From NCBI GenBank assembly GCA_017432445.1, contig JAFRJC010000106.1:1-44070 (forward strand): a stretch of DNA of 44,070 nucleotides, read 5' to 3'. The stretch is from Eggerthellaceae bacterium. GTDB lineage: Bacteria > Actinomycetota > Coriobacteriia > Coriobacteriales > Eggerthellaceae. Of the stretch, positions 33,915 through 41,600 are shown piece by piece. Made by a program: the position numbers and the translations under genes. Each line of letters starts with the position of its first letter. The first letter of the stretch is position 1. Below the pieces are notes generated by a model. The model saw only the letters and a program-made list of their open reading frames with translations, had not been told where the DNA came from and searched no databases.

Positions 33915-33945
33915 TGAGCGCTCACCGCCCATGACCCGATACAAT
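33915..33945 (+). promoter_or_regulatory. Perfect palindrome GTGAGCGCTCAC upstream of proS -10
   Basis: GTGAGCGCTCAC (33915-33926) is its own reverse complement and equals the core of the symmetric lac operator bound by LacI-type repressors. It ends 13 bases before TACAAT (33940-33945), so a bound protein would cover the -35 region. The role is an inference. No LacI-type gene is in the window. Confidence 0.4.
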
Positions 33946-33986
33946 GGCTAGTTGCTGATTTCAAAACGAGAAAAGGATGTTGCACC

Positions 33987-35729
33987 ATGATTCTGCGCAT
34001 GAGCAAGATGTACGCGCCCACGTTGAAGGAAGACCCGTCCGATGCCGAGTTGGCAAGCCACCGCTTGCTGCTCCGCGCGGGCATGATGCGCAAGAACGGC
34101 GCAGGTCTGTATACGTTTCTGCCGCTTGGCATGCGCGTTCTGAACAAGGTCGAGGCAATTGTCAACGGCGAGATGGACGCCATCGGAGCCCAGCAGATCC
34201 TCATGCCGTTCGTTCAGCCTGCAGACCTGTGGCGCGAGTCGGGTCGCTGGGACGATTACGGCCCCGAGCTTGCGCGCCTGAACGACCGCCACGGCGTCGA
34301 GTACTGCCTGGGACCCACCCACGAAGAACTCATCACCTCGCTTGTGCGCAACGAACTGCGCAGCTACAAAGAGCTGCCCGTGTCGTTGTACCAGACCCAG
34401 GTGAAGTTCCGCGACGAGATCCGCCCGCGCTTCGGCCTCATGCGCGGTCGCGAGTTCCTGATGAAGGACGCATACAGCTTCCATGCCACGCAGGAGTCGC
34501 TGCAGGAGACCTATGACGACATGAGCGGCGCCTATGCACGCATCTGCGATAGGCTGGGGTTGGTCTGGCGTCCGGTCGAGGCCGATTCGGGCCAGATCGG
34601 CGGAAAGGTCACGACGGAGTTCATGGCGCTTGCCGAGTACGGCGAAGCCGAAATTGTTTACTGCGAATGCGGCTATGCCGCCGACTCGGAGGCGGGGGAG
34701 TGCAAGTGCACCGCGACCATGTACGAGCGCGAGGCAATGGAGAAGATCTCAACTCCGGGCATCCACACGATCGAGGAGCTCGCAGGCTTCCTGAACATCC
34801 CGGAGTCCTCGTGCATGAAGGCGCTTTCCGGCAAGGACCCCGAGGGCAACATCACCGTGTTCTTCGTCCCCGGCGACCACGAGCTCAACGACATCAAGGC
34901 CAATCGCGTTGTCGATGGCTTCGAGCTGCTCACCGACGAGGAAATGATCGAAGCGGGCTTGTCCAAGGGCTCGATGGGCCCGGTAGGCCTTCCCGAAGGC
35001 GTGCGCGTGATCGCGGACTGGAACCTGCAGGGCATCTCCCAGTGGGTCGTCGGCGCCAACGAGGACGGTTACCACTACGCAGGCGCTCGCCTCGGCGAGG
35101 ATTTCAAGGTGGATGGCTGGGCGGACCTGTGCCAGGTCAAGCCTGGAGATGCTTGCCCGACGTGTGGCAAGACGCTTCTGGGTGCACGTGGCATCGAGGT
35201 CAGCCAGGTATTCCAGCTCGGTACGAAGTATTCCGAGAGCATGAACGCCACGTTCATGGACGAGGACGGCACCGAGAAGCCCTTCATCATGGGCTGCTAC
35301 GGCGTGGGCGTCTCGCGCTCCATGGCGGCTATCGTCGAGCAACGCCACGACGATGCGGGCATCATGTGGCCGGCTCCCGTGGCCCCGGCGCATGTGTGCG
35401 TCGTTCCGCTCGCACACGGCGATGAGCTGGTTGAGCCTGCAGCGCGCAAGATCGCCGAAGAGCTCGAGGCGCTTGGCCTCGAGGTGGCGATCGATGACCG
35501 CAACGAGCGTGCGGGTGTGAAGTTCGCGGACGCCGACCTCATCGGCTGGCCGCTGCAGATCGTCGTCGGCAAGCGCGGACTGGCCCAGGGCAAGGTCGAG
35601 CTGAAGCTTCGCCGTACCGGCGAGAAGCGCGATTTCGACCTGGAAGGCTTGGCAGATACGCTGTCTTCTGCCGCCAAGAATGCAATTGCGGGCGCCATCG
35701 ATCCGTTCGACGCGCTGTTCGAAGACTAG
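33987..35729 (+). CDS. proS: Prolyl-tRNA synthetase, bacterial type with editing domain
   Basis: Charges tRNA-Pro. The 580-residue protein has class II motif 2 (VKFRDEIRPRFGLMRGREFLMKD) and motif 3 (MGCYGVGVSRSMAAIVEQ), an N-terminal block RMSKMYAPTLKE, and a YbaK-like insertion (about 230-390) that clears mischarged alanine. The anticodon-binding domain is at the C-terminus. ATG 33987 follows AAAAGGATG. A perfect hairpin terminator follows the gene. Confidence 0.95.
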   Translation: MILRMSKMYAPTLKEDPSDAELASHRLLLRAGMMRKNGAGLYTFLPLGMRVLNKVEAIVNGEMDAIGAQQILMPFVQPADLWRESGRWDDYGPELARLNDRHGVEYCLGPTHEELITSLVRNELRSYKELPVSLYQTQVKFRDEIRPRFGLMRGREFLMKDAYSFHATQESLQETYDDMSGAYARICDRLGLVWRPVEADSGQIGGKVTTEFMALAEYGEAEIVYCECGYAADSEAGECKCTATMYEREAMEKISTPGIHTIEELAGFLNIPESSCMKALSGKDPEGNITVFFVPGDHELNDIKANRVVDGFELLTDEEMIEAGLSKGSMGPVGLPEGVRVIADWNLQGISQWVVGANEDGYHYAGARLGEDFKVDGWADLCQVKPGDACPTCGKTLLGARGIEVSQVFQLGTKYSESMNATFMDEDGTEKPFIMGCYGVGVSRSMAAIVEQRHDDAGIMWPAPVAPAHVCVVPLAHGDELVEPAARKIAEELEALGLEVAIDDRNERAGVKFADADLIGWPLQIVVGKRGLAQGKVELKLRRTGEKRDFDLEGLADTLSSAAKNAIAGAIDPFDALFED

Positions 35730-35754
35730 AGGGCATCGTTACCTGATTATTTGG

Positions 35755-35787
35755 ATGAGTCGGAGATCGTATCTCCGACTCATTTTT
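35755..35787 (+). terminator. Perfect 13-bp ATGAGTCG hairpin terminator after proS
   Basis: ATGAGTCGGAGAT (35755-35767) pairs exactly with ATCTCCGACTCAT (35771-35783) around CGT and runs into TTTTT. The outer arms match the cdsA terminator. Confidence 0.9.
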
Positions 35788-35822
35788 GAAAGAGCTTCCT
35801 GAGCTCGTGCGACGTTGCAGAA

Positions 35823-35857
35823 ACGAGTCGAAGGCGCATTCGTCGACTCGACGAGTC
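35823..35857 (+). promoter_or_regulatory. Mutually exclusive hairpins in the rlmB leader
   Basis: CGAGTCGA (35823-35830), TCGACTCG (35842-35849) and CGAGTCG (35851-35857) can pair as first-with-second or second-with-third but not both. This geometry permits switching. It may also be an accident of repeated GAGTCG words. Confidence 0.3.
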
Positions 35858-35892
35858 GCGTCGAGGCCCAGATGGAAGGGAAGGCTAAAAGC

Positions 35893-36639
35893 ATGGCAGA
35901 TTACGTAGAGGGAAAGCGCCCGGTCATCGAGGCCATGCGCACCGACGTGCCGATCAAGAAGATTCTCATGGCCGACAATGCCAAGCGCGAGCCCATGATC
36001 GAGGATATTCTCCGCAAGGCGCGTCAGCGCAGCATACCCGTCATCAACGTTCCGCGTGACGAGCTGGACGAGAAGAGCGCCCGAGGCAGCCATCAGGGCG
36101 TCATGGCCGAGACGAAGCCCTTCCCTTATGCGGGGGTGGGCGACATCGTGGACGCGGCGCTCAAGTACGCTGACGAGCACGAGGGCCGCGCGCTTGTCAT
36201 CGTGTGCGACCACATCACCGATGCGGGCAACCTTGGCGCGCTCATCCGCTCGGCCGAGTCGGTCGGTGCGTCGGGCCTCATCATTCCCAACAAGCGTAGC
36301 GCGCGCGTCGAAGCCTCTACCTACAAGAGTTCGGCAGGTGCCGTGGCGCACCTTCCCATCGCGCAAGCCTCCAACATCGCGAGCACCCTTGACCGCCTGA
36401 AGAAGGACGGCTTCTGGGCTTGTGCTGCCACCGAGCACAGCAAAAACGAGCTGTGGGACGTCAACCTCAAGGGAAAGATCGCGCTTGTCGTGGGCAACGA
36501 GCACGAAGGTGTGTCGCGTCTCGTGCTCGAGCACTGCGATATGGCCGGTCGCCTGCCCATGATGGGCCAGGTTTCTTCGCTCAACGTCGCCCAGGCGGCC
36601 ACTGCGTGCATGTACGAATGGCTGCGCCAGAATTGGTAG
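35893..36639 (+). CDS. rlmB: 23S rRNA 2'-O-methyltransferase, TrmH/SPOUT family (RlmB)
   Basis: Probably methylates G2251 of 23S rRNA. It has 248 residues from ATG 35893, 9 bases after GAAGG. The frame is open upstream to 35815 but without a start of quality. An N-terminal substrate-binding domain begins YVEGKRPVIEAM. The SPOUT knot follows, with DAGNLGALIRSAESVGASG, LVVGNEHEGVSRLV and SLNVAQAATACMYE. The YacP-like gene starts 7 bases later, a pairing known from Firmicutes. Confidence 0.92.
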   Translation: MADYVEGKRPVIEAMRTDVPIKKILMADNAKREPMIEDILRKARQRSIPVINVPRDELDEKSARGSHQGVMAETKPFPYAGVGDIVDAALKYADEHEGRALVIVCDHITDAGNLGALIRSAESVGASGLIIPNKRSARVEASTYKSSAGAVAHLPIAQASNIASTLDRLKKDGFWACAATEHSKNELWDVNLKGKIALVVGNEHEGVSRLVLEHCDMAGRLPMMGQVSSLNVAQAATACMYEWLRQNW

Positions 36640-36645
36640 CGTCCC

Positions 36646-37188
36646 ATGTCGATGAACCGAAAACGCCTGCTGATCGTCGATGGTTTCAACGTGCTGCGTT
36701 CAGGCAGCCGTTACAAGAACATATCGCTCAACATGCCCGATTACGACCATGACTGGCTCAACCGGGCCCGCGAGATGCTCATCAACGACGTCGTTCACTT
36801 CGCCGGGCACGAATGGCGTGCGACCATCGTGTTCGACGGCGGCGGCAACGAGGAGTCGACGGGGGAGTCCCGCAAGGTCGGCGGCGTGCGCGTGCAGTTC
36901 TCGCCATCGGGGAGCAGCGCCGACAAGGTCATCGAGAAGCTTGCCTTCGAGGGCCGCGAGAACGGCTACGAGGTCATGGTCGTCACAAGCGATGCCACCA
37001 TCCAGGACACCGTGTTCGGCTTGGGCGTCGACCGCATGAGCGCCGAGGGTTTCAGCCTTGAAATCGACCGTTACTTCGATGAGGTGCGCCTCGACGAAAC
37101 GCCGAAAACAGCCACCAAGCGCACCGTGGCCGACCGCATCGATGCGAACACGTTGGCCAAGTTGAAGGCCCTGCGCGACGGCATGTAG
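36646..37188 (+). CDS. NYN-domain ribonuclease, YacP/Rae1-like
   Basis: A 180-residue PIN-like (NYN) protein. In Bacillus the relative Rae1 cuts mRNA in the ribosomal A site. Metal-binding acidic residues are visible in LLIVDGFNVLR (about 8-18), IVFDGGGN, SADKVIEKLA and VVTSDATIQDTVFGLG. ATG 36646 lies 7 bases after rlmB, without a strong ribosome-binding site, so coupling is likely. The endonuclease activity is inferred from the family. Confidence 0.85.
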   Translation: MSMNRKRLLIVDGFNVLRSGSRYKNISLNMPDYDHDWLNRAREMLINDVVHFAGHEWRATIVFDGGGNEESTGESRKVGGVRVQFSPSGSSADKVIEKLAFEGRENGYEVMVVTSDATIQDTVFGLGVDRMSAEGFSLEIDRYFDEVRLDETPKTATKRTVADRIDANTLAKLKALRDGM

Positions 37189-37502
37189 GGACGCAGCGCG
37201 GCATCAATCGAATCGCCAATCACTTTCCACTGGCTTCGCAATCGGCCGCTCTTGCGTAGTTGGCAAGGGCTTGGGCAGCCAGTCCTATCGGGCCTTCTCG
37301 AAATGGTTTTGCCAGGTTTGAGAAATCGAAACTAATCAGCACCCTTGGGGTGCGATTAGCGTTGGGACACTTGCCGTCATGCCGTATGGAAATTGTAAGG
37401 GAATTGTACATTGCGGATTCGAACCGTAAGAGTCATTATTGGACTCGATAGGAATGCGCTTTGACTTACCAGGGCGCAAGACCCGAAGGTTTGGAGGCAA
37501 GA
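37189..37502. other. Intergenic region upstream of the phasin-like gene
   Basis: These 314 bases contain one clear hairpin at 37332-37359 (CTAATC and GCACCC paired with GGGTGC and GATTAG, one bulged A, loop TTG), without a T-run. The rest, AT-richer than average near 37380-37450, probably includes the promoter of the next gene. No gene is supported. Confidence 0.45.
37332..37359. other. Stable hairpin with no T-run
   Basis: Twelve base pairs with one bulge and a 3-base loop. It may end the rlmB-yacP transcript with Rho, or be a processing site. No further context. Confidence 0.5.
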
Positions 37503-37937
37503 ATGTCGAACATCGGTGAAGGGTTCAAGAACATCATCCTGGCGGGAATCGGCGTTATGGCCTATACAGGCGAGAAGGGCAAGGAGATCGTCGATCAGCT
37601 CGTCGAGAAGGGCGAGATCACGCTCGACCAGGGCCGCGAGCTCAACGAAGAGCTACGTCGCAAGGCCGACGACGCGACGAAGGGCGTTCGCGAAGGCGCG
37701 CTCGAAGCCACGATGAAGGCCATGACCCCCGACGAGCGCGATGCGTTCGTGGCCAAGGCGGCCGAGTTCGCCAAGGTGCAAAACGAAGAAGCCGCCAAGG
37801 CTGCAGCTGCTGCAGAGGAATTTGCAGCTGAGGTCGAGGCGGAAGTCGAGGCCGTCGAAGAGGTAATCGTCGAGGCTGTCGAGGATATCGCCGCAGCTGC
37901 CGACGAAGCAGTATCCCAGGTTACCGACGAGTCGTAA
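37503..37937 (+). CDS. Phasin-like helical protein
   Basis: 144 residues from ATG 37503 (GGAGG 5 bases earlier). The N-terminus has a short hydrophobic patch (FKNIILAGIGVMAYTGEKG), then a charged helix typical of PhaF/PhaI-like phasins (LVEKGEITLDQGRELNEELR), and an Ala/Glu/Val-rich coiled tail (EVEAEVEAVEEVIVEAVEDI). Phasins coat polyhydroxyalkanoate granules, but no PHA synthesis gene is present, so a granule role is not implied. It sits directly before the ABC1 kinase gene, as in other genomes where UbiB-like kinases follow small phasin-like genes. Confidence 0.75.
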   Translation: MSNIGEGFKNIILAGIGVMAYTGEKGKEIVDQLVEKGEITLDQGRELNEELRRKADDATKGVREGALEATMKAMTPDERDAFVAKAAEFAKVQNEEAAKAAAAAEEFAAEVEAEVEAVEEVIVEAVEDIAAAADEAVSQVTDES

Positions 37938-37993
37938 ACCGGTCTTCTTCGAAATTCGTCAAGCGCTAGCCCGGTAAAAGGAGAGCGCTCTAG

Positions 37994-38028
37994 TTGCCCA
38001 TGCACGCTGCTTTTGCGTGCATGGGCAA
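37994..38028. other. Perfect 14-bp hairpin upstream of the ABC1 kinase gene
   Basis: TTGCCCATGCACGC (37994-38007) pairs exactly with GCGTGCATGGGCAA (38015-38028). The 7-base loop is TGCTTTT. No T-run follows. It lies 56 bases after the phasin stop and 65 before the kinase start, so it probably sits in a shared transcript. Confidence 0.75.
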
Positions 38029-38092
38029 TAGACGTGTTGAGGACGAAGGAGATAAGCGGCATTTAGCAGCATTCGAGGGTGGATCGCACATC

Positions 38093-39745
38093 ATGCCAAC
38101 CAACACTTTGCTCAAGCATTTCTTCGGACAAGGGTTGCTAGCCGATCCCGATGACAAGTTCGGCCTCAATCGCAAATCCCGCACCAAACGCCTGCGCGAG
38201 ATCATCACGATCCTCAACAAGCACCATTCCTTGCGCGGGTTCACGCCCGAAGAGTTCCGCCTGCTTCTCGAGGATCTCGGCCCGTCATTCGTGAAAATCG
38301 GGCAGACGCTTGCTAACCGCTCCGAAATCCTCCCGAAATCGTACTGTGAGGAGCTTGCCAAGCTTCAAACTTCATGCGATCCGATGCCCTTCGACGAAGT
38401 GAAGAAGGCGCTACTCGATATTTACGGCGAACAATTCGACGACTATTTTGACTCAGTCGACCCCAAGCCGCTCGGAAGCGCCTCGCTTGCCCAAGTCCAC
38501 AAGGGACGGCTCGTCAACGGCGACATCGTAGCCATCAAAGTGCAGCGCCCAGGTGTGCAGGCTACCATGGCGCAAGATATCGACATCATGCGCTTCGTGG
38601 TCAGCAAGGTTTCTAGCTTCTTACCCGAAAACCAGGTGCTCAACTTCTCTGACGTCGTCGAAGAGCTTTGGAGTACGTTCATCGAGGAGACCGACTTCGC
38701 CTGCGAGGCCGAGAACCTTGTTGTGTTCAAGGAAAACAACAAGCACGTTGCTTTCGTAGACTGCCCAAAGGTGTACCCCGAGCTCTGCAGCGAGTATTGC
38801 CTTGTGATGGAATACATCGACGGCACTCCGATCTATGACAAGGATGCGCTTGTCGAGCAGGGATACGACCTCGCCGAAATCGGCGAGAAGATGCTCGACA
38901 ACTACGCATCCCAAATCCTCGACCAGGGGTTCTTCCATGCCGACCCTCATCCGGGCAACGTCATCATCCGCGATGGCAAGATCGTTTACATCGATTTGGG
39001 GATGATGGGACGCCTGAATCCCGCACAGCGCGTCGGGTTTGGAAAGATAATCGAAGCCGTGGGCCTCGAAGACGCCGCCAAGCTCAAAGAAGCTTTGCTC
39101 TCGTTCGCCGAGACCAAGGATCTCGGCAGCATCGACCACGCGCGCTTCCTCGCGGACCTCGACCTCCTCCTTGCGAACTACGCCTCGTGCGATGTCGCCG
39201 ACTTGGACATCGGCCAGATGCTCGCCGACGTGATGAGCCTCACGCGCATGAGCAAGGTGACGCTGCCGTCGGCTATCACGAACGTGTCGAAGGGCATTGT
39301 CACCATCGAGGGGACGCTCCAGGACTTCATCCCGAACGACTCCATCTTGAACATCATCAATTCCCATATCGTCAAGTCGGGCGATCCGTTCCAGAAAACG
39401 AAGGACGCATTGCAGGACATGGTGGTCGATACGCGCAAGGCTTCGGAAGGAGCCGCCCAGGCCGCCGCCTATTCGGGCGAGGTTCTGCGCATGCTGACGC
39501 GTGGCCAGTTGAAGGTCAACATGGACATGCTCGGCTCCGAGCATCTTATGGCGTCGATGTCCAAGATCGTCAACCGGCTTACCGTCGCCATCGTCGTCGC
39601 GGGCTTGTTCATCGGTTCGAGCATGTATGCCCAAGCCACTGGCGAAGGGCCGTACTTGGGTGTTTCGTTCATCCCGTTCTTCGGCTTCCTCGGCGCTTTC
39701 GTGCTCTCGGTTTGGATCATGTTCGATATCTGGCGACGAAGGTAG
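38093..39745 (+). CDS. ABC1/AarF/UbiB-family atypical protein kinase
   Basis: UbiB-type proteins are atypical kinases or ATPases tied to quinone and isoprenoid-lipid handling. About 550 residues from ATG 38093 (PTNTLLKHFFGQGL). The signature FVKIGQTLANR is at about 64-74, the Ala-rich loop LGSASLAQVHKG, the lysine in VAIKVQRPG, and the catalytic FHADPHPGNV and YIDLGMMG are intact. Two C-terminal membrane spans (TVAIVVAGLFIGSSMY and VSFIPFFGFLGAFVLSVWIM) are typical. ATG 38093 has only a weak GGTGG ribosome-binding site. The frame extends upstream, but that part lies over the hairpin and looks non-coding. Confidence 0.9.
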   Translation: MPTNTLLKHFFGQGLLADPDDKFGLNRKSRTKRLREIITILNKHHSLRGFTPEEFRLLLEDLGPSFVKIGQTLANRSEILPKSYCEELAKLQTSCDPMPFDEVKKALLDIYGEQFDDYFDSVDPKPLGSASLAQVHKGRLVNGDIVAIKVQRPGVQATMAQDIDIMRFVVSKVSSFLPENQVLNFSDVVEELWSTFIEETDFACEAENLVVFKENNKHVAFVDCPKVYPELCSEYCLVMEYIDGTPIYDKDALVEQGYDLAEIGEKMLDNYASQILDQGFFHADPHPGNVIIRDGKIVYIDLGMMGRLNPAQRVGFGKIIEAVGLEDAAKLKEALLSFAETKDLGSIDHARFLADLDLLLANYASCDVADLDIGQMLADVMSLTRMSKVTLPSAITNVSKGIVTIEGTLQDFIPNDSILNIINSHIVKSGDPFQKTKDALQDMVVDTRKASEGAAQAAAYSGEVLRMLTRGQLKVNMDMLGSEHLMASMSKIVNRLTVAIVVAGLFIGSSMYAQATGEGPYLGVSFIPFFGFLGAFVLSVWIMFDIWRRR

Positions 39746-39784
39746 CCTGAACAATCTGGTGTGGGAGAAGATTCCCTGCCGGGT

Positions 39785-41092
39785 TTATCCTTGGAACCAC
39801 TCTTTGCCGACGACTTTTTCGGTTGTGTCGCGGGCCCATTTGAGGGGGTCCTTCTTGTCGTCGATGGCGCGGTTCTTCTTAGCGAGCTTCTCGGTGTAGT
39901 CATCGAGCGGGTATACGGCGAAAACGGTGCGGTTGGCATCGGTATGGAAGATGAGCGGCGTCCACTTGACGTTTTCCACCTGAACATCGGTCGAGCCCTG
40001 TTCGCGCACGAATTCGCAGCTCAGCATGCCTTCCAGCACATTCTTGTCATACGGTTCGTCATGGTCGGCGATGAAGTTGCCCAGCGAGTATGCGACGAGC
40101 GTCTTATGCCCGCTGCCCTTGGAATTCTGCACCCACTTCATGGGCCCGATGACATGCGGATGCGAGCCCAGCACGATGTCGACGTCAAGGTCGGCGAGGA
40201 ACTGCGCGAGGTCTTCCTGGTCCTCGTCGGCCTCCATGAGGTTCTCGGTTCCCCAATGCATGGCGACGAGCACGACGTCGGCAACCTTGCGGGCGCGTTC
40301 GACGTCAGAGGAGATGCGGGATTTGTCGATGAAGTTGACAGCGTATTCGGGAAGCTCGTCTTGCGTGTAGCCGTTGACGCCGTATGTGTAGTTGAGAAGG
40401 GCGAATACGATGCCGTTGCGCTCGAGCGTTGCTATGCGGTTGTATTGCTCCGCAGTGACGGCGGTCCCTGTGAAGGCGACTGGCTGTTTCTCCCAGACGG
40501 CGAGCGAATGCTCGAGTGCCCCGAAGTAACCCCAATCATAGGAGTGGTTCGTCGCCGAGGCCACGAAGTCGAACCCGGAGTCCACCACGGCATCCGCCAT
40601 CTCGTCGGTCGTGTTGAAGCTCGGATAACCCGAAGGTCCCAGGTCGTCGCCGCCCACGTGCGTTTCCTGATCGATATAGGCCAGGTCGGCTGCTTGGATG
40701 TAGGGCTTCACGTACTGGAAGAGCGATGTGTAGTCGTACTTGCCGTCCTCCTCCTTGCCGGCCTTCTTGTCGGCGTAAAGCCCGATGGTCTCGTTGGGCA
40801 AGTTGTCCCCGACTGCCACGAACGTCACGACAGCAGCGTCGGTTGACCGAACGCGTTCCGCCGAAGCGGCTGCTTGCCCGTCTTGTGCGGCGGGGGATGC
40901 CTGCGATTCGGTTTGAGGAGATCCGGGAGAAGCCGATATGCGCGGCAGAGCGAACGCGATGACGAAGGCGACTGCCAGCACGGCGGCTTCCGCCTTGAGC
41001 GCGATACTCAAGGCCGAGGTGGGGCCTTGCGCGCGGGTGTTGACCTTTACGCTTTTACGCTGCGAAGTTGATTTGCGGTTATCGTTGGACAT
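39785..41092 (-). CDS. CapA-family (PGA_cap) protein, membrane-anchored
   Basis: 435 residues. The N-terminus is cytoplasmic and basic, then one membrane span (VLAVAFVIAFALP), an Ala/Gln/Ser linker, and the CapA domain with VAVGDNLPNE, YIDQETHVGG, ATNHSYDWG, VLVAMHWGTENLM and VLGSHPHVIGPMKW. Unlike the copy at the window start it has NLPNE in place of LIF. ATG 41092 follows GGAAG. It lies behind the short membrane-protein gene at 41124-41429 (31 bases apart), and the two probably form one transcript. Confidence 0.9.
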   Translation of the reverse strand: MSNDNRKSTSQRKSVKVNTRAQGPTSALSIALKAEAAVLAVAFVIAFALPRISASPGSPQTESQASPAAQDGQAAASAERVRSTDAAVVTFVAVGDNLPNETIGLYADKKAGKEEDGKYDYTSLFQYVKPYIQAADLAYIDQETHVGGDDLGPSGYPSFNTTDEMADAVVDSGFDFVASATNHSYDWGYFGALEHSLAVWEKQPVAFTGTAVTAEQYNRIATLERNGIVFALLNYTYGVNGYTQDELPEYAVNFIDKSRISSDVERARKVADVVLVAMHWGTENLMEADEDQEDLAQFLADLDVDIVLGSHPHVIGPMKWVQNSKGSGHKTLVAYSLGNFIADHDEPYDKNVLEGMLSCEFVREQGSTDVQVENVKWTPLIFHTDANRTVFAVYPLDDYTEKLAKKNRAIDDKKDPLKWARDTTEKVVGKEWFQG

Positions 41093-41123
41093 GGGGCTTC
41101 CGATCGTAAGTGCTTAGACACCG

Positions 41124-41429
41124 TCAACCTGCGATGACGAGTCCGTTCGAGACGCAAACGTCGGTGATGGCGTCAATTGGGGAGTCGAGCGTCTCGCAGT
41201 TGATGATGCCGGTGAGGTCGCCAGAGGAATTCAAGACGAGCGCACGCCGCGATTCGCCGACGACAACGGCTGTGACTTCACCATCCGAGTCGACGACGGT
41301 CGGCTGCTCGAGCCGCACCGTGTCGAACGGGCTCACGGGAATCGTCTTGCCATAGGTGACGAACAGAACCATGGCCGATATGACGGCCAACACCGCCAAG
41401 ACGATATGCAGGGGACGCCTAGATTTCAT
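41124..41429 (-). CDS. Unrecognised 101-residue membrane-anchored protein
   Basis: It starts MKSRRPLHIVLAVLAVISAM, one membrane span, followed by about 75 extracytoplasmic residues whose VVDSDGEVTAVVVGESRRAL and SSGDLTGIINCE parts look like one blade of a beta-propeller. A propeller needs more blades, so the gene may be truncated from a longer relative. It has no visible ribosome-binding site before ATG 41429 (ATTACATATATG). I do not recognise the family. Confidence 0.55.
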   Translation of the reverse strand: MKSRRPLHIVLAVLAVISAMVLFVTYGKTIPVSPFDTVRLEQPTVVDSDGEVTAVVVGESRRALVLNSSGDLTGIINCETLDSPIDAITDVCVSNGLVIAG

Positions 41430-41509
41430 ATATGTAATATTCGCACGAAAAGCGAAGCAGTTTAAGAGGGAAATCGCCCAACCTGCAAAAACAGGGTATC
41501 TGGATGGGG

Positions 41510-41540
41510 AATGAGCCGCAGGGCTGCCTTGCGACTCATT
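41510..41540. other. ATGAGTCG-type palindrome in a divergent intergenic region
   Basis: AATGAGCCGCAGGG-CTG-CCTTGCGACTCATT is nearly identical to the cdsA terminator hairpin (28920), differing at a few stem positions. But it lies between divergent genes and has no T-run, so it does not look like a terminator for either. Confidence 0.65.
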
Positions 41541-41600
41541 GCGATTGGGGAGGGGAACAAATCATATAATAGGAAACGAGCATCTGTGAAAGGGGGAGGC

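Larger units (their letters stand above)
33527..33986. other. AT-rich non-coding insert between ispG and proS
   Basis: These 460 bases are strikingly AT-rich against the GC-rich surroundings. They contain a diverged inverted repeat element (33616-33911), an adjacent perfect palindrome (33915-33926) and a possible proS -10 (TACAAT 33940-33945). Reading frames in it are short and show no family resemblance. Confidence 0.65.

Noticed and set aside
37405..37455. tRNA-like segment with a GGTTCGAATCC loop and a 5-bp/7-base hairpin on the minus strand
   Set aside because: No acceptor stem, too few bases for a variable loop, and no T at position 33 of the anticodon loop.
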